Source: Mucilaginibacter sp. (GTDB lineage: Bacteria > Bacteroidota > Bacteroidia > Sphingobacteriales > Sphingobacteriaceae). From it: a stretch of DNA of 64,000 nucleotides. This document shows positions 51,750 to 60,293 of the stretch, piece by piece. The notes beneath the pieces are model-generated. The model was not told the origin of the DNA. It did not search any database and worked only from the letters and a program-made list of their open reading frames with translations. Position 1 is the stretch's first letter. Each line of letters opens with the position of its first letter. The position numbers were made by a program, and so were the translations under genes. The stretch is taken from contig NZ_JAQBOD010000056.1 of NCBI RefSeq assembly GCF_028288205.1, positions 62,001 to 126,000 on the forward strand. The letters run 5' to 3'.

Positions 51750-52604
51750 ATGAACACAACAAAAATAGGCTGGATAGGACTTGGGAAAATGGGTATTCCC
51801 ATGTCACAATCATTAATAAAGGCTGGCTTTCCTGTAATTGTATACAATCGCAGTAAAGAAAAAGAAGAGCTTTTAAAAGCAAGCGGTGCCGGTGTTGCAT
51901 CAACCCCCGCCGTTTTGATACAGCAGGCAGAAGTAGTTATTATTATGGTTACTGATGATAAAGCTATCAATGATATTTTTAAAGGCGACAACGGTTTGTT
52001 AGGTGCAGGCACCAATGGAAAGATCATCATTAACATGAGTACCGTATCGCCGGCAATCAGTAAAGAGATGGCTGCTGCTTGTGAGCAGCAAGGCAATCAT
52101 TATTTGGATGCACCGGTGTCTGGCAGTGTAAAGCAAGCCCAGGAAGCACAACTGGTTATTATGGCAGGTGGTGATGGAAACACATTTGAAAAATCTAAAC
52201 CAATACTTGAGAAAATTGGCCGTATGGCCCTGCTGGTAGGTGATACAGGCGCGGGCAACACGGCAAAATTGGTTATTAATACATTACTTGGCATACAAGC
52301 TCAAGGATTGGCAGAGGCAGTTGTTTTTGCCCAACAGAACGGCATTAAAAATACAGACCTGATGACGCTCATCAATAACAGTGCGCTAGGCAGCCCATTT
52401 ATTAAAATAAAAGGCGAAGCCATAGTCAATAATAACTTTAATGCCATGTTTTCATTAAGCAACATTGCGAAAGATCTGCGTCTTGCAAAGGGCATTGGCC
52501 TTTCAACCCCGCTTGGTGAGGTTGCTTATCAAACATTTCAAAATGCAGAACCTGCTTTGGGTGATGAGGATATTATTGCGGTTTACAAACAAATAAGTAT
52601 TTAA
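51750..52604 (+). CDS. beta-hydroxyacid dehydrogenase-type oxidoreductase
   Basis: ATG 51750 is chosen because the Rossmann motif IGWIGLGKMGIPMSQSLIKA follows directly, and the upstream in-frame ATG (51642) would add 36 unrelated residues. The 284-residue product has the NAD-binding GLGKMG, the DAPVSGSVKQAQEAQ segment and GAGNTAKLVINTLLGIQAQ with the catalytic Lys. Family members are 3-hydroxyisobutyrate or glyoxylate/succinic semialdehyde reductases. Substrate unproven. Confidence 0.83.
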   Translation: MNTTKIGWIGLGKMGIPMSQSLIKAGFPVIVYNRSKEKEELLKASGAGVASTPAVLIQQAEVVIIMVTDDKAINDIFKGDNGLLGAGTNGKIIINMSTVSPAISKEMAAACEQQGNHYLDAPVSGSVKQAQEAQLVIMAGGDGNTFEKSKPILEKIGRMALLVGDTGAGNTAKLVINTLLGIQAQGLAEAVVFAQQNGIKNTDLMTLINNSALGSPFIKIKGEAIVNNNFNAMFSLSNIAKDLRLAKGIGLSTPLGEVAYQTFQNAEPALGDEDIIAVYKQISI

Positions 52605-52631
52605 TTTTGTCTGAATCGAAAGTTACCCAGT

Positions 52632-52658
52632 CCCTTTACTTTCGTAAAGGGGCTTTTT
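52632..52658 (+). terminator. rho-independent-type terminator
   Basis: CCCTTTAC (52632-52639), loop TTTC, GTAAAGGG (52644-52651) and a T-run, 27 nt after the dehydrogenase stop. Confidence 0.7.
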
Positions 52659-52746
52659 GTCGTATTTGACCTACTAAATAGTCCAGACCTGCCCTATCTT
52701 TATTAGTTTGCATATTGTAGATTTGTTTGATAGCACCGTAGGAAAC

Positions 52747-53193
52747 ATGAAAACAATATTTGATAACGCAACAAGAGATGAATTGGTCGGCCGGATCAAA
52801 ACACTTAATGAAAGTAGGACGCCCGAATGGGGCCAAATGAATATTTACCAAATGCTTAAACATTGCATATTAGCCGATGAAATGTATTTGGGCAAGAAAA
52901 ATTATAAACGGATGTTTCTTGGCCGGCTGCTGGGTAAAATGGCTTTAAAAAATTTAACAAAAGATGAAACTCCAATGGGTAAAAATGCGCCCACAAGTGC
53001 TGATTTTAAGGTGAGTGAAAAAAATGGTGATATAGCATCCGAGAAAAAGAAATGGATTGCCCTGATTGAAGAATATGCACATTTTTCAAATCCTGATTTT
53101 GTACATTGGTTTTTCGGCAAAATGACCAAAGAACAAATTGGGTGTTTAGTATATAAACATGCAGACCATCATCTAAGGCAATTTAATAGTTAA
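52747..53193 (+). CDS. DUF1569 (DinB-like) protein
   Basis: ATG 52747 is favoured over 52708. The 148-residue protein has the four-helix pattern of the DUF1569/DinB-like fold: TRDELVGRIKTLNESRTPEW, MNIYQMLKHCILADEMYLG and HWFFGKMTKEQIGCLVYKHA, with His residues that could bind a metal. The family is uncharacterised and common in soil Bacteroidota. No operon partner is obvious. Confidence 0.8.
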   Translation: MKTIFDNATRDELVGRIKTLNESRTPEWGQMNIYQMLKHCILADEMYLGKKNYKRMFLGRLLGKMALKNLTKDETPMGKNAPTSADFKVSEKNGDIASEKKKWIALIEEYAHFSNPDFVHWFFGKMTKEQIGCLVYKHADHHLRQFNS

Positions 53194-53247
53194 GTTAATT
53201 TCTGTTATTGTTGAATCTGGCTTATACCTATAATAATATTTGTGCCA

Positions 53248-53388
53248 CCTATAATAAATTGGGGCGGTGGGGATAAGGCTATAGAAATTGGAAAAAAAGG
53301 CATAAAGATTAACCCTAATAATCAGTTGCTAAAAAATAATGTGAAGGAATCTTACAGCCATACAGTAAGACCGGCAAGCACACTTTAG
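53248..53388 (+). pseudogene. C-terminal TPR-like gene remnant
   Basis: A frame without a start reads GDKAIEIGKKGIKINPNNQL then LKNNVKESYSHTV before a stop near 53386-53388. The LxxNPNNxxLKNN pattern is typical of the last TPR of hydrolase-TPR proteins. It is a decayed 3' fragment. The rest of 53194-53575 shows nothing else. Confidence 0.4.
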
Positions 53389-53575
53389 ATCATTAGCTTC
53401 TAACTCATAAAACTATCCCATCACATTGCATTAACGATCATACTGCTAAATATTCCCTTATCAAATATTATCAGAACATTTACTAAAGCCCGGGTGTTGT
53501 ATTATATAGCTATAAGCTGCTATAAATGAGCTTACTAATAATTAGCAATAATAAACTCCAATAAACACTATAACT

Positions 53576-54094
53576 ATGAAAAAGTTAATCACACTATTAA
53601 TGCTGTTGGGCAACATTACAGCCTTTGCCCAAAGCCCAATGGTGGCCAATCCGGATTCGGCCACTTTAATGTTTGTAAATCAGGCTAACTTAAGCAATAT
53701 GAAAGAGGTACATACCGGGCAACTGGCCATTAGCAAAGCTAAAAGCGCTGGCGTTAAAGCCTTTGGCACCAGGATGGTTGCAGACCATACTAAAGCGAAT
53801 AATGAGTTGATGCAGATAATTAAATCAAAAGGTTGGCAAGTACCGCCGCCGGCTGCTGCCGATGTAGCTCCTGATGATATGCTAACCCGTAGCTTAGGCA
53901 ATAATTTCGATAAAAACTATGTAAAGATGATGGTACAGGATCACAAAAAAGCTGTTGCTTATTTTGAAACAGCTGCCGTTAATGTGCCCGATCCGGAGGT
54001 AAAAGCATTTATAAGAACAACTTTGCCTGTGTTAAGACAGCACCTGGCCAGTATACAAACCATTGCCACTAATATGGGTATTGCTTATAAATAA
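53576..54094 (+). CDS. DUF4142 secreted protein
   Basis: A 172-residue protein with a cleavable signal (MKKLITLLMLLGNITAFAQS). The mature part is a two-helix DUF4142 domain: NQANLSNMKEVHTGQLAISK then VKAFGTRMVADHTKANNELM, then KNYVKMMVQDHKKAVAYFET, with conserved His residues. Members are abundant periplasmic proteins of Bacteroidota with unknown function. The gene stands alone before the right inverted repeat. Confidence 0.88.
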   Translation: MKKLITLLMLLGNITAFAQSPMVANPDSATLMFVNQANLSNMKEVHTGQLAISKAKSAGVKAFGTRMVADHTKANNELMQIIKSKGWQVPPPAAADVAPDDMLTRSLGNNFDKNYVKMMVQDHKKAVAYFETAAVNVPDPEVKAFIRTTLPVLRQHLASIQTIATNMGIAYK

Positions 54095-54122
54095 AACGAC
54101 TATTAATATTAGCGCGTTTAGT

Positions 54123-54227
54123 GATAAAATCGATATAAAAAATTAGTTCCCCCGTGAAGTAAGCAAATGCAGCAATAAACCTATACGCGTTAAATGTTAT
54201 TACTGTACATGTACACCTTGGTACACT
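54123..54227. repeat. right copy of imperfect inverted repeat
   Basis: Its reverse complement reproduces 46851-46977, including GGGGGAACTAATTTTT, ATAGGTTTATTGCTG and two GTGTAC words. It lies downstream of the DUF4142 gene. The pair encloses 7.1 kb of metabolic and stress genes. The outer 18-nt word is at 54350-54367. Confidence 0.7.
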
Positions 54228-54582
54228 CAAAATCACAATTCACTTAAAATCAACAGATTAATAGCGCTTGTGCGAGAATTTATACTATTAAGATGTTGAT
54301 TTTCAATGGTGCCCATGACTTTTTCTTATATTTTTTAAACTTATTCCCACAAAATCTAATCGCTAAAACACGTTTAATATAGTAGATTTTTTAGGTAAAA
54401 ATTTGCAGGGCACTGCAATTAGAAAGGGAATAATAAATTGCAATATACCTGTAAAAGAAAGGTAACTTATGCAGCCAGATCATTTTTGTAAAATCCTTGT
54501 TCATTTTGTTCATTGATGTAACGTTATTATTTATGCTTGATATTATTGTATATAACTTTTATCAACTTAAACCAAATTATTC
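54228..54582. other. AT-rich spacer
   Basis: No gene supported. It holds the exact reverse complement (54350-54367) of the 18-nt word at 46584. The rest is AT-rich with TATATAAC near 54547, which could belong to the promoter of the next gene. Confidence 0.35.
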
Positions 54583-54966
54583 ATGAGCACTAATGATTTA
54601 TCAAACACTGGTTCTGAAGAAACCGTCCCTGTTCCGCAAGCGATGAAGATGACCGATAATTGGAGAACCTATCTTGCATCATCCGGGCAGGCATTTAATG
54701 TACGGTCTTATTTAATTCCTATTATATCTTATCAGAATTTACTTCTGAATAATCCTGATGCAGAAGCTGTAAGAGCTTATATAGGATTAACAGACCCTGC
54801 TGATCCTACTACAAGCCAGTTATTGCTTGTGCCTATTGTTAATGGCCGCGAAAAACCCTATGTTCAAACTGATAACATGGTTCAGGGCGATAGTGGCAGC
54901 AATGTTTATGATCTGTCAGCCCCTTGCCCGCCATACTGTGGCACCGGCGGGGAATTGGATGGATAA
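54583..54966 (+). CDS. hypothetical protein with Cys-rich C-terminus (127 aa)
   Basis: A 127-residue protein without signal or membrane helices. The N-terminus is polar (STNDLSNTGSEETVPVPQAM). The middle shows YLIPIISYQNLLLNNPDAEA, and the last residues are APCPPYCGTGGELDG with a CxxxC pair. No family recognised. It precedes a membrane protein and a two-component pair, which might respond to or regulate it. That link is only positional. Confidence 0.6.
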   Translation: MSTNDLSNTGSEETVPVPQAMKMTDNWRTYLASSGQAFNVRSYLIPIISYQNLLLNNPDAEAVRAYIGLTDPADPTTSQLLLVPIVNGREKPYVQTDNMVQGDSGSNVYDLSAPCPPYCGTGGELDG

Positions 54967-55032
54967 TTTTTTAATTAGTGTGTTTGTTATAAGTTTGTTA
55001 TAATTTAGGCTTAAATAAACTACCTATAGCCT

Positions 55033-55692
55033 ATGCATTTTCTTCATTTTTACGAAAGATATTTTTTATCCGGAAGCATTTTAATTCCTATAATTATCGC
55101 TCTTTTTAATTATAAACTTTTGGGTATGCCACTAAAAGTCATACTCTACTTTCTTGTTTTTTCGGCAGTGCTGCAAACAGTAAATATGATTTTATCAAGC
55201 CAATATATTCCTAATTTATTTGTTTTCCATTTTTATGCCATTTTTGAATTTGCCTTTGTATCTTGGTTCTATAGCCTTCAATTTAAGGGGCTTATTAATA
55301 AACTTATTCCGCCGATGGTATTAACATTTGCAGTTTTATGTGTAATAAATTTTTTTTATATTCAAAAAAAACTTGAATTTAACACCTATACACGTTCATT
55401 AGAAGCTGTAATAATTATTGGTTATTGTGTAATGTTTTTTAATAAACAAATGCAAACAAATTCTAAATATAAATGGGGAAGCTTAAGCCTTAATTGGATC
55501 AATACAGGTTTATTGATTTTTTACTCGTGCAGCTTTTTTATATTTATGTTTTCTAATTATTTGCTTAACGCCAACAAGCATATTATTACAGTAGTTTGGA
55601 GCACATACGATACAATTATAATATTAGAAAATATTTTATTTGCCATAGCTTTTTATAAATGCCGGAAACAACCGATAATATCTTTGTATTAG
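55033..55692 (+). CDS. seven-segment membrane protein
   Basis: A 219-residue integral membrane protein with about seven hydrophobic helices, for example ILIPIIIALFNYKLLGMPLK, VILYFLVFSAVLQTVNMIL, TVVWSTYDTIIILENILFAI. There is no enzymatic motif. Its 3' end overlaps the histidine kinase start by 34 nt, so they are co-translated. It is a plausible sensor input for the kinase. Confidence 0.75.
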   Translation: MHFLHFYERYFLSGSILIPIIIALFNYKLLGMPLKVILYFLVFSAVLQTVNMILSSQYIPNLFVFHFYAIFEFAFVSWFYSLQFKGLINKLIPPMVLTFAVLCVINFFYIQKKLEFNTYTRSLEAVIIIGYCVMFFNKQMQTNSKYKWGSLSLNWINTGLLIFYSCSFFIFMFSNYLLNANKHIITVVWSTYDTIIILENILFAIAFYKCRKQPIISLY

Positions 55693-56456
55693 TTATAATA
55701 GCTACAGCCGCTATCTTTTTAATGGTAGCCTCATTTATATTAATTTATATACGCAATCAAAATAAATTGTTACAACAGCGTCAGCAATTGCAGCAGGCAG
55801 CGCTGGCTCATCAAAAAGAGCTATTGCAGGTAATAATTGAGTCGCAGGAAGATGAAAGAGTACGTATAGGGCGTGATCTGCATGATGATGTAGGGGCAGC
55901 CATATCCAGCTTAAGGCTGATCATCGAAATGTTTAAACCGGCAGTAGCTGATAATAATTACCAGGCATTTTTAAAATCAAGCAAAAACATAATTGATAAA
56001 ATGATGACTGATGTTCGTCATATTTCTCATAATTTATCGCCAACAACATTAACCTACTACGGACTTGGGTTTGCGATTGAGGAACAATGCGCAATCATTA
56101 ATCAATCGGGAAAAGTAAAAATTGCCTTTAATAATGAAGCAGCGGAATTATTGGAAAAGCTAAGCTTACCGGTTTCGACGGCATTATACAGAGTTTTAGA
56201 AGAATTGCTTAATAATACCATTAAACATGCACGCGCATATAACGCGATATTAAATTTTACAGCAGATAAGAATGTGCTGATTATTGAATACCAGGATGAT
56301 GGAGTAGGAATGGACACCCGATTGATAAATAAAGGGATAGGACTGCATAACATTGAAAGCCGGCTAACGGTTATAAATGCGCCTCATGAAATTACAACAT
56401 CGCCCGGCAATGGATTTTTTATAAATATTATATATACTGGCCCGATTGCAATTTAA
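55659..56456 (+). CDS. HisKA_3 sensor histidine kinase
   Basis: A 265-residue kinase with one N-terminal TM helix (IFVLVIIATAAIFLMVASFI), a coiled coil, and the HisKA_3 dimerisation motif ESQEDERVRIGRDLHDDVG with the phosphoacceptor His. The HATPase_c lobe has ELLNNTIKHA (N-box), DDGVGM (G1) and GIGLHNIESRL (G2). No periplasmic sensor domain is present, so input probably comes from the neighbouring 7-TM protein. The response regulator starts 2 nt downstream. Confidence 0.9.
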   Translation: MPETTDNIFVLVIIATAAIFLMVASFILIYIRNQNKLLQQRQQLQQAALAHQKELLQVIIESQEDERVRIGRDLHDDVGAAISSLRLIIEMFKPAVADNNYQAFLKSSKNIIDKMMTDVRHISHNLSPTTLTYYGLGFAIEEQCAIINQSGKVKIAFNNEAAELLEKLSLPVSTALYRVLEELLNNTIKHARAYNAILNFTADKNVLIIEYQDDGVGMDTRLINKGIGLHNIESRLTVINAPHEITTSPGNGFFINIIYTGPIAI

Positions 56457-56458
56457 AA

Positions 56459-57130
56459 ATGGAGAAGATACACGTTTTTATTGTCGACGATCAAAATTTA
56501 TTCAGGCAAAGCCTTTCATTATTAATTAATAGTGTTGATGAATTTGTGCTTTCGGGTGATTTTGAAAGCGGCGATTCTTTTATACAAAAATTGCCGGATG
56601 TGATTGAAAACCGTACATATATTGCAATAGTAGATATAGATATGCCGGGAATGAATGGCATTGAGTTAAATGAAATTTTACATGATCAATATCCGCAAAT
56701 AAAGGTTATAATTCTTTCGGTACATATTAACCCATCGCTTATTGCTCAAATGATACATGCCAAGGCATCGGCGTATTTAGAAAAAAATTGCGATAAAGAT
56801 GAATTGATAATGGCAATTCAATCTGTGTATAAAACCGGTTTTTATTTTAATAAAAAAGTACTTAAAGCCATACAGAATAATACCAACAATAAAGCCTTTG
56901 CTAAAACAATGCTTGATAATTTACCAGTTAAATTAAGCCATCGCGAGAAGCAAATAATTGAGCTTGTTTGTAAAGAACACAATAATGCAGAAATGGCCCA
57001 AAAACTCTACTTAAGCCCGCGCACAATTGAGGGACATAGAATTAATTTGCTAACTAAAACCGGTTGCCGAAATACGGCGGGCCTTGTATTGTTTGCTATA
57101 AAGTATGGCTTATTTATCATCTCAAAGTAG
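56459..57130 (+). CDS. LuxR/NarL-type response regulator
   Basis: A 223-residue two-domain regulator. The receiver (about 1-125) has the acidic pocket IVDDQ and phosphoacceptor Asp in IVDIDMPGMNG, then LSVHIN and a Lys. The LuxR-type HTH follows: LSHREKQIIELVCKEHNNAE then MAQKLYLSPRTIEGHRINLL. It pairs with the upstream kinase. Targets are unknown, and no clear binding site is seen. Confidence 0.9.
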   Translation: MEKIHVFIVDDQNLFRQSLSLLINSVDEFVLSGDFESGDSFIQKLPDVIENRTYIAIVDIDMPGMNGIELNEILHDQYPQIKVIILSVHINPSLIAQMIHAKASAYLEKNCDKDELIMAIQSVYKTGFYFNKKVLKAIQNNTNNKAFAKTMLDNLPVKLSHREKQIIELVCKEHNNAEMAQKLYLSPRTIEGHRINLLTKTGCRNTAGLVLFAIKYGLFIISK

Positions 57131-57393
57131 CTGTTTCCTATTGCGTATAAATACCCATTTTTAAAAACAGGTATTTATACTTGCTTTTGCTTGAAGGAAC
57201 CAATTAATTTCTATTAAATTAAGATGTCTTGAATTTCTATTTCTTTATTGTTAAATAAAAACATTGTAAAGAAAAATGGACAAGCTGAGTAAAACTATGT
57301 TAATAAGTTTTTGAGTGTACTTAAAACACTAAATCGTAATTATTCGTACAATATTATATCTTGTATTTAATTATTGAATAATATATAATCACT

Positions 57394-57651
57394 ATGGATA
57401 AAATATATATAACAAATCATGTTAAGTTAGAAATATTAAATGTTGGGGGCTTAGCTTCAACACAACCTTATAATTTAAATGGATTTACACCCTTATTTAC
57501 CTTAGGATACAGCAACTTTCCACATTGTAAAATATTAGAAGACAGGCTACAATCAATAGCAATCCAATACAATACAGGGAAATTGATTTTGCCGGATAGT
57601 ATATCAGAAAATCTTACTGTTAAACAGTGTATTGAGTTAGTAATGATGTAA
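57394..57651 (+). CDS. hypothetical protein upstream of STAND ATPase (85 aa)
   Basis: An 85-residue protein, MDKIYITNHVKLEILNVGGL and a middle NGFTPLFTLGYSNFPHCKIL, ending in a helix (LTVKQCIELVMM). No domain known. It ends 22 nt before the STAND ATPase gene and shares its AT-rich composition, so it may be a partner such as an input or antitoxin-like protein. This is inference only. Confidence 0.55.
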   Translation: MDKIYITNHVKLEILNVGGLASTQPYNLNGFTPLFTLGYSNFPHCKILEDRLQSIAIQYNTGKLILPDSISENLTVKQCIELVMM

Positions 57652-57673
57652 TGCATAAAAAACAATCAGGACA

Positions 57674-60241
57674 ATGATAATGAACACGATTTCATTACAT
57701 CGATACGAACAATTAAAAAAAAGAATACTTGTAACAGCCGGTATCAGCCATATTTTACCAGCAGAATGTAAGGTACTATCACATCGTGTATCAAAAAAAA
57801 CCGGTAATAGAATTAGTGAAACTACTTTTAAACGTATATATGGTTTTGCCCATAGTAAGTTTATGCCATCATTGTTTACGCTTGATATACTGGCAAAATA
57901 TTGTGATCATAAAGGATGGCGGGATTTTTGTGAAAAAGAGGGTAATAGTTTAATAAAAAATCAGAATAAAGATTTAGACTGGCAATTATTGCAGCAAAAT
58001 GCTCATAAAATAACTGCATTTACATTACAGGCCCTAAAAAACAAATCGGGCATTCCATATAATCAAACTATTAAAAGGGATTTTATTGATTATCATTTTG
58101 ATGAATTTTTAAACTCTGGTTGTACAGGCACACTATTGACTGCACCTGCCGGATATGGAAAAACCATAGCACTCTGCCATTGGATTGAAGAAAAAATGGC
58201 TGCAGATGCAGCTAATGGCACTAATGACATTATACTACTATTTAGCAGCAGTGCATTAATGAGCGTTTTGCTAAGTGGCAAAGGTTTGAACGACTGGATA
58301 CTTACTTTACTTGGGTATAGTATTGATAATGATATTAATGTTTTATTAGATATTAAGCAAAGGAAGGATAGTAAGTTTTACCTTATTGTTGATGGGTTTG
58401 ATGAGTTTATGTTTAAAAATGAGCAATTCAAGATTACTTTAAACCAACTAATTGATATTTTTTCGCTTTACCAATCGCACGATTGGTTTAAACTTGTTTT
58501 AACTACGCGCTCTGCTATCTGGATAAATAATAGCCAGACTATGGAAATTGGTAATGGCACATGGTTTACGGGGGTTGGAAATGATAGTTATAGTAATGTG
58601 CCATTGTTTAATATAGAAGAGCTTAAAAAGCTTTGCCATAAGATAAACCCCGTAGTAGAAAGCGTTATTTCTATAGAGGCAGCCGAAAGTCTTAATCATC
58701 CTTTATACCTGCAATTTTATTATAAACTTAACAAAGTAAATTTCTCATTAAACAATATTGATCATTTTTCTATGTATGAATTGATCTCTACATTTATTGT
58801 ACATAGAGTTTTTCTGGGTAGTTATGCGGCAGAAAAACTATTGTTTATTAAAAAATTTGTTGAAGAACTTGATTTTGAAAATGATATTTACCGGGTAGAT
58901 AGATTACAGGCGAATAATCTTATAAAACAATATAGCCACGCTTACCAGGAGTTATTAAGCATCGGCTTTTTAAGAGAAGCCAATGAAAGTAGTAATTACC
59001 ATTATAATACCTGCATTGTATTTGGCAATGATAATTTCCTGGAGTATAGTATTGCCAGGGTGTTACTTTATGAAAATAGTAACTTGTTTGATGCTGATTT
59101 GATTAAAAGAATAAACACTTTACTGGCTAATAGCTCGCGGAAAGTAGAAGTATTAAAGTGGTGCATAATGCATGCTATAAACTCGGGCCAGTTAAGAAAT
59201 ATTGACCAATTAACAGAAGCGTGCCTGGGATCAAATGAAAAATTAGAGTTGATTATATTTTTGGGCAAATTGTTAGAGAAAGAATCCTTATCAGTAAAAA
59301 ACAATGAAGCCCTGGTGCAGTATTTTAAGCAGCCTTTTAGTGAAAAAATATTTGATTATTTTTTCGGATTTGAGCTTATTAATCCTGACTATAAAAAAGT
59401 GCTGAATGTTTTATTAAAGTTTGAATTTTCACCCAAAAAAAAGATATTAATTCATACTACTTTAGGTATAATAGCAGCTATTCAGCTTGATTTAAATGAG
59501 ATGGAGGCTTGCCTTTTAAATTTAAAAGCTTTCCAAAAAACTGCGTATGATTCCTTTATCATTAATCCATTAAACTGCCTTGATGCCTTATACTATCATT
59601 TAAAATATGGTATTATTAAACGGGAAGTTCTGCGCGATCTGACTAAATTATCATTTAACCCGCCTGCAGACAGAACCGGGTTTAAAAAATGTGCATCAAA
59701 TGACCTGTTGTATTTACTTGGATTAAATACTATGTTGTTATGTTATAACTCTAAAAAAACAATCAGGTTTATTGAATTTTTGAAGAAAAATTATAAACCC
59801 GATTTGTTTGGTGATAACACAACGCAATATGGATTCTTTTTAAAAATTATAACTGCCGATGCTTATTATGATCTGGGTAATAGTACAATGGTAGCAGAAA
59901 TATATTACGCTATTTCTAACGCTTATAAAAAGAGCGAAAACCGGTTAACGCCTTATATGAAAATTTTGTTTCATAACTTAAAAGTTAAAACCTTAATAAA
60001 CACTCCACGTGCAACTCATATCGTTACCGAAATGAAAAGTATTAATGCCATTGCTGATAAATCTGGCTATAAATTTCCTAAACTGTATGTATCTATGATA
60101 TTATTAAAGAGCGCCGATTTGCAAACATCAGTGCCCGAATTGTATAAGCAGGTAAATAATGATTTTATAAAAATGCTTCACGAAAACAGGCTAAACACCA
60201 AGATCTTTTTGCAGCAAAATGTAATAAGTAATGGAACATAA
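57674..60241 (+). CDS. STAND/NACHT-like ATPase
   Basis: An 855-residue protein. The N-terminal module (about 1-95) includes LKKRILVTAGISHILPAECK and a possible helix-turn-helix (SETTFKRIYGFAHSKFM). The nucleotide-binding domain follows with Walker A LLTAPAGYGKTIALCHW near 160 and Walker B YLIVDGFDEFM near 240, then a sensor-like LVLTTRSAIW. The long C-terminus is helical and repeat-like, as in NACHT or TPR/HEAT sensors. It resembles innate-immune STAND proteins but could be a regulator. ATG 57680 is an alternative start. Confidence 0.75.
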   Translation: MIMNTISLHRYEQLKKRILVTAGISHILPAECKVLSHRVSKKTGNRISETTFKRIYGFAHSKFMPSLFTLDILAKYCDHKGWRDFCEKEGNSLIKNQNKDLDWQLLQQNAHKITAFTLQALKNKSGIPYNQTIKRDFIDYHFDEFLNSGCTGTLLTAPAGYGKTIALCHWIEEKMAADAANGTNDIILLFSSSALMSVLLSGKGLNDWILTLLGYSIDNDINVLLDIKQRKDSKFYLIVDGFDEFMFKNEQFKITLNQLIDIFSLYQSHDWFKLVLTTRSAIWINNSQTMEIGNGTWFTGVGNDSYSNVPLFNIEELKKLCHKINPVVESVISIEAAESLNHPLYLQFYYKLNKVNFSLNNIDHFSMYELISTFIVHRVFLGSYAAEKLLFIKKFVEELDFENDIYRVDRLQANNLIKQYSHAYQELLSIGFLREANESSNYHYNTCIVFGNDNFLEYSIARVLLYENSNLFDADLIKRINTLLANSSRKVEVLKWCIMHAINSGQLRNIDQLTEACLGSNEKLELIIFLGKLLEKESLSVKNNEALVQYFKQPFSEKIFDYFFGFELINPDYKKVLNVLLKFEFSPKKKILIHTTLGIIAAIQLDLNEMEACLLNLKAFQKTAYDSFIINPLNCLDALYYHLKYGIIKREVLRDLTKLSFNPPADRTGFKKCASNDLLYLLGLNTMLLCYNSKKTIRFIEFLKKNYKPDLFGDNTTQYGFFLKIITADAYYDLGNSTMVAEIYYAISNAYKKSENRLTPYMKILFHNLKVKTLINTPRATHIVTEMKSINAIADKSGYKFPKLYVSMILLKSADLQTSVPELYKQVNNDFIKMLHENRLNTKIFLQQNVISNGT

Positions 60242-60272
60242 AAAAGGCTCCCTGGTAACCAGGGAGCCTTTT
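60242..60272. terminator. bidirectional terminator between the ATPase and infB
   Basis: A perfect 14-bp inverted repeat AAAAGGCTCCCTGG (60242-60255)/CCAGGGAGCCTTTT (60259-60272) with a 3-nt loop lies between the convergent genes. T-runs at both ends support termination in both directions. Confidence 0.8.
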
Positions 60273-60293
60273 GTGTATATAAAGTTTATACTA

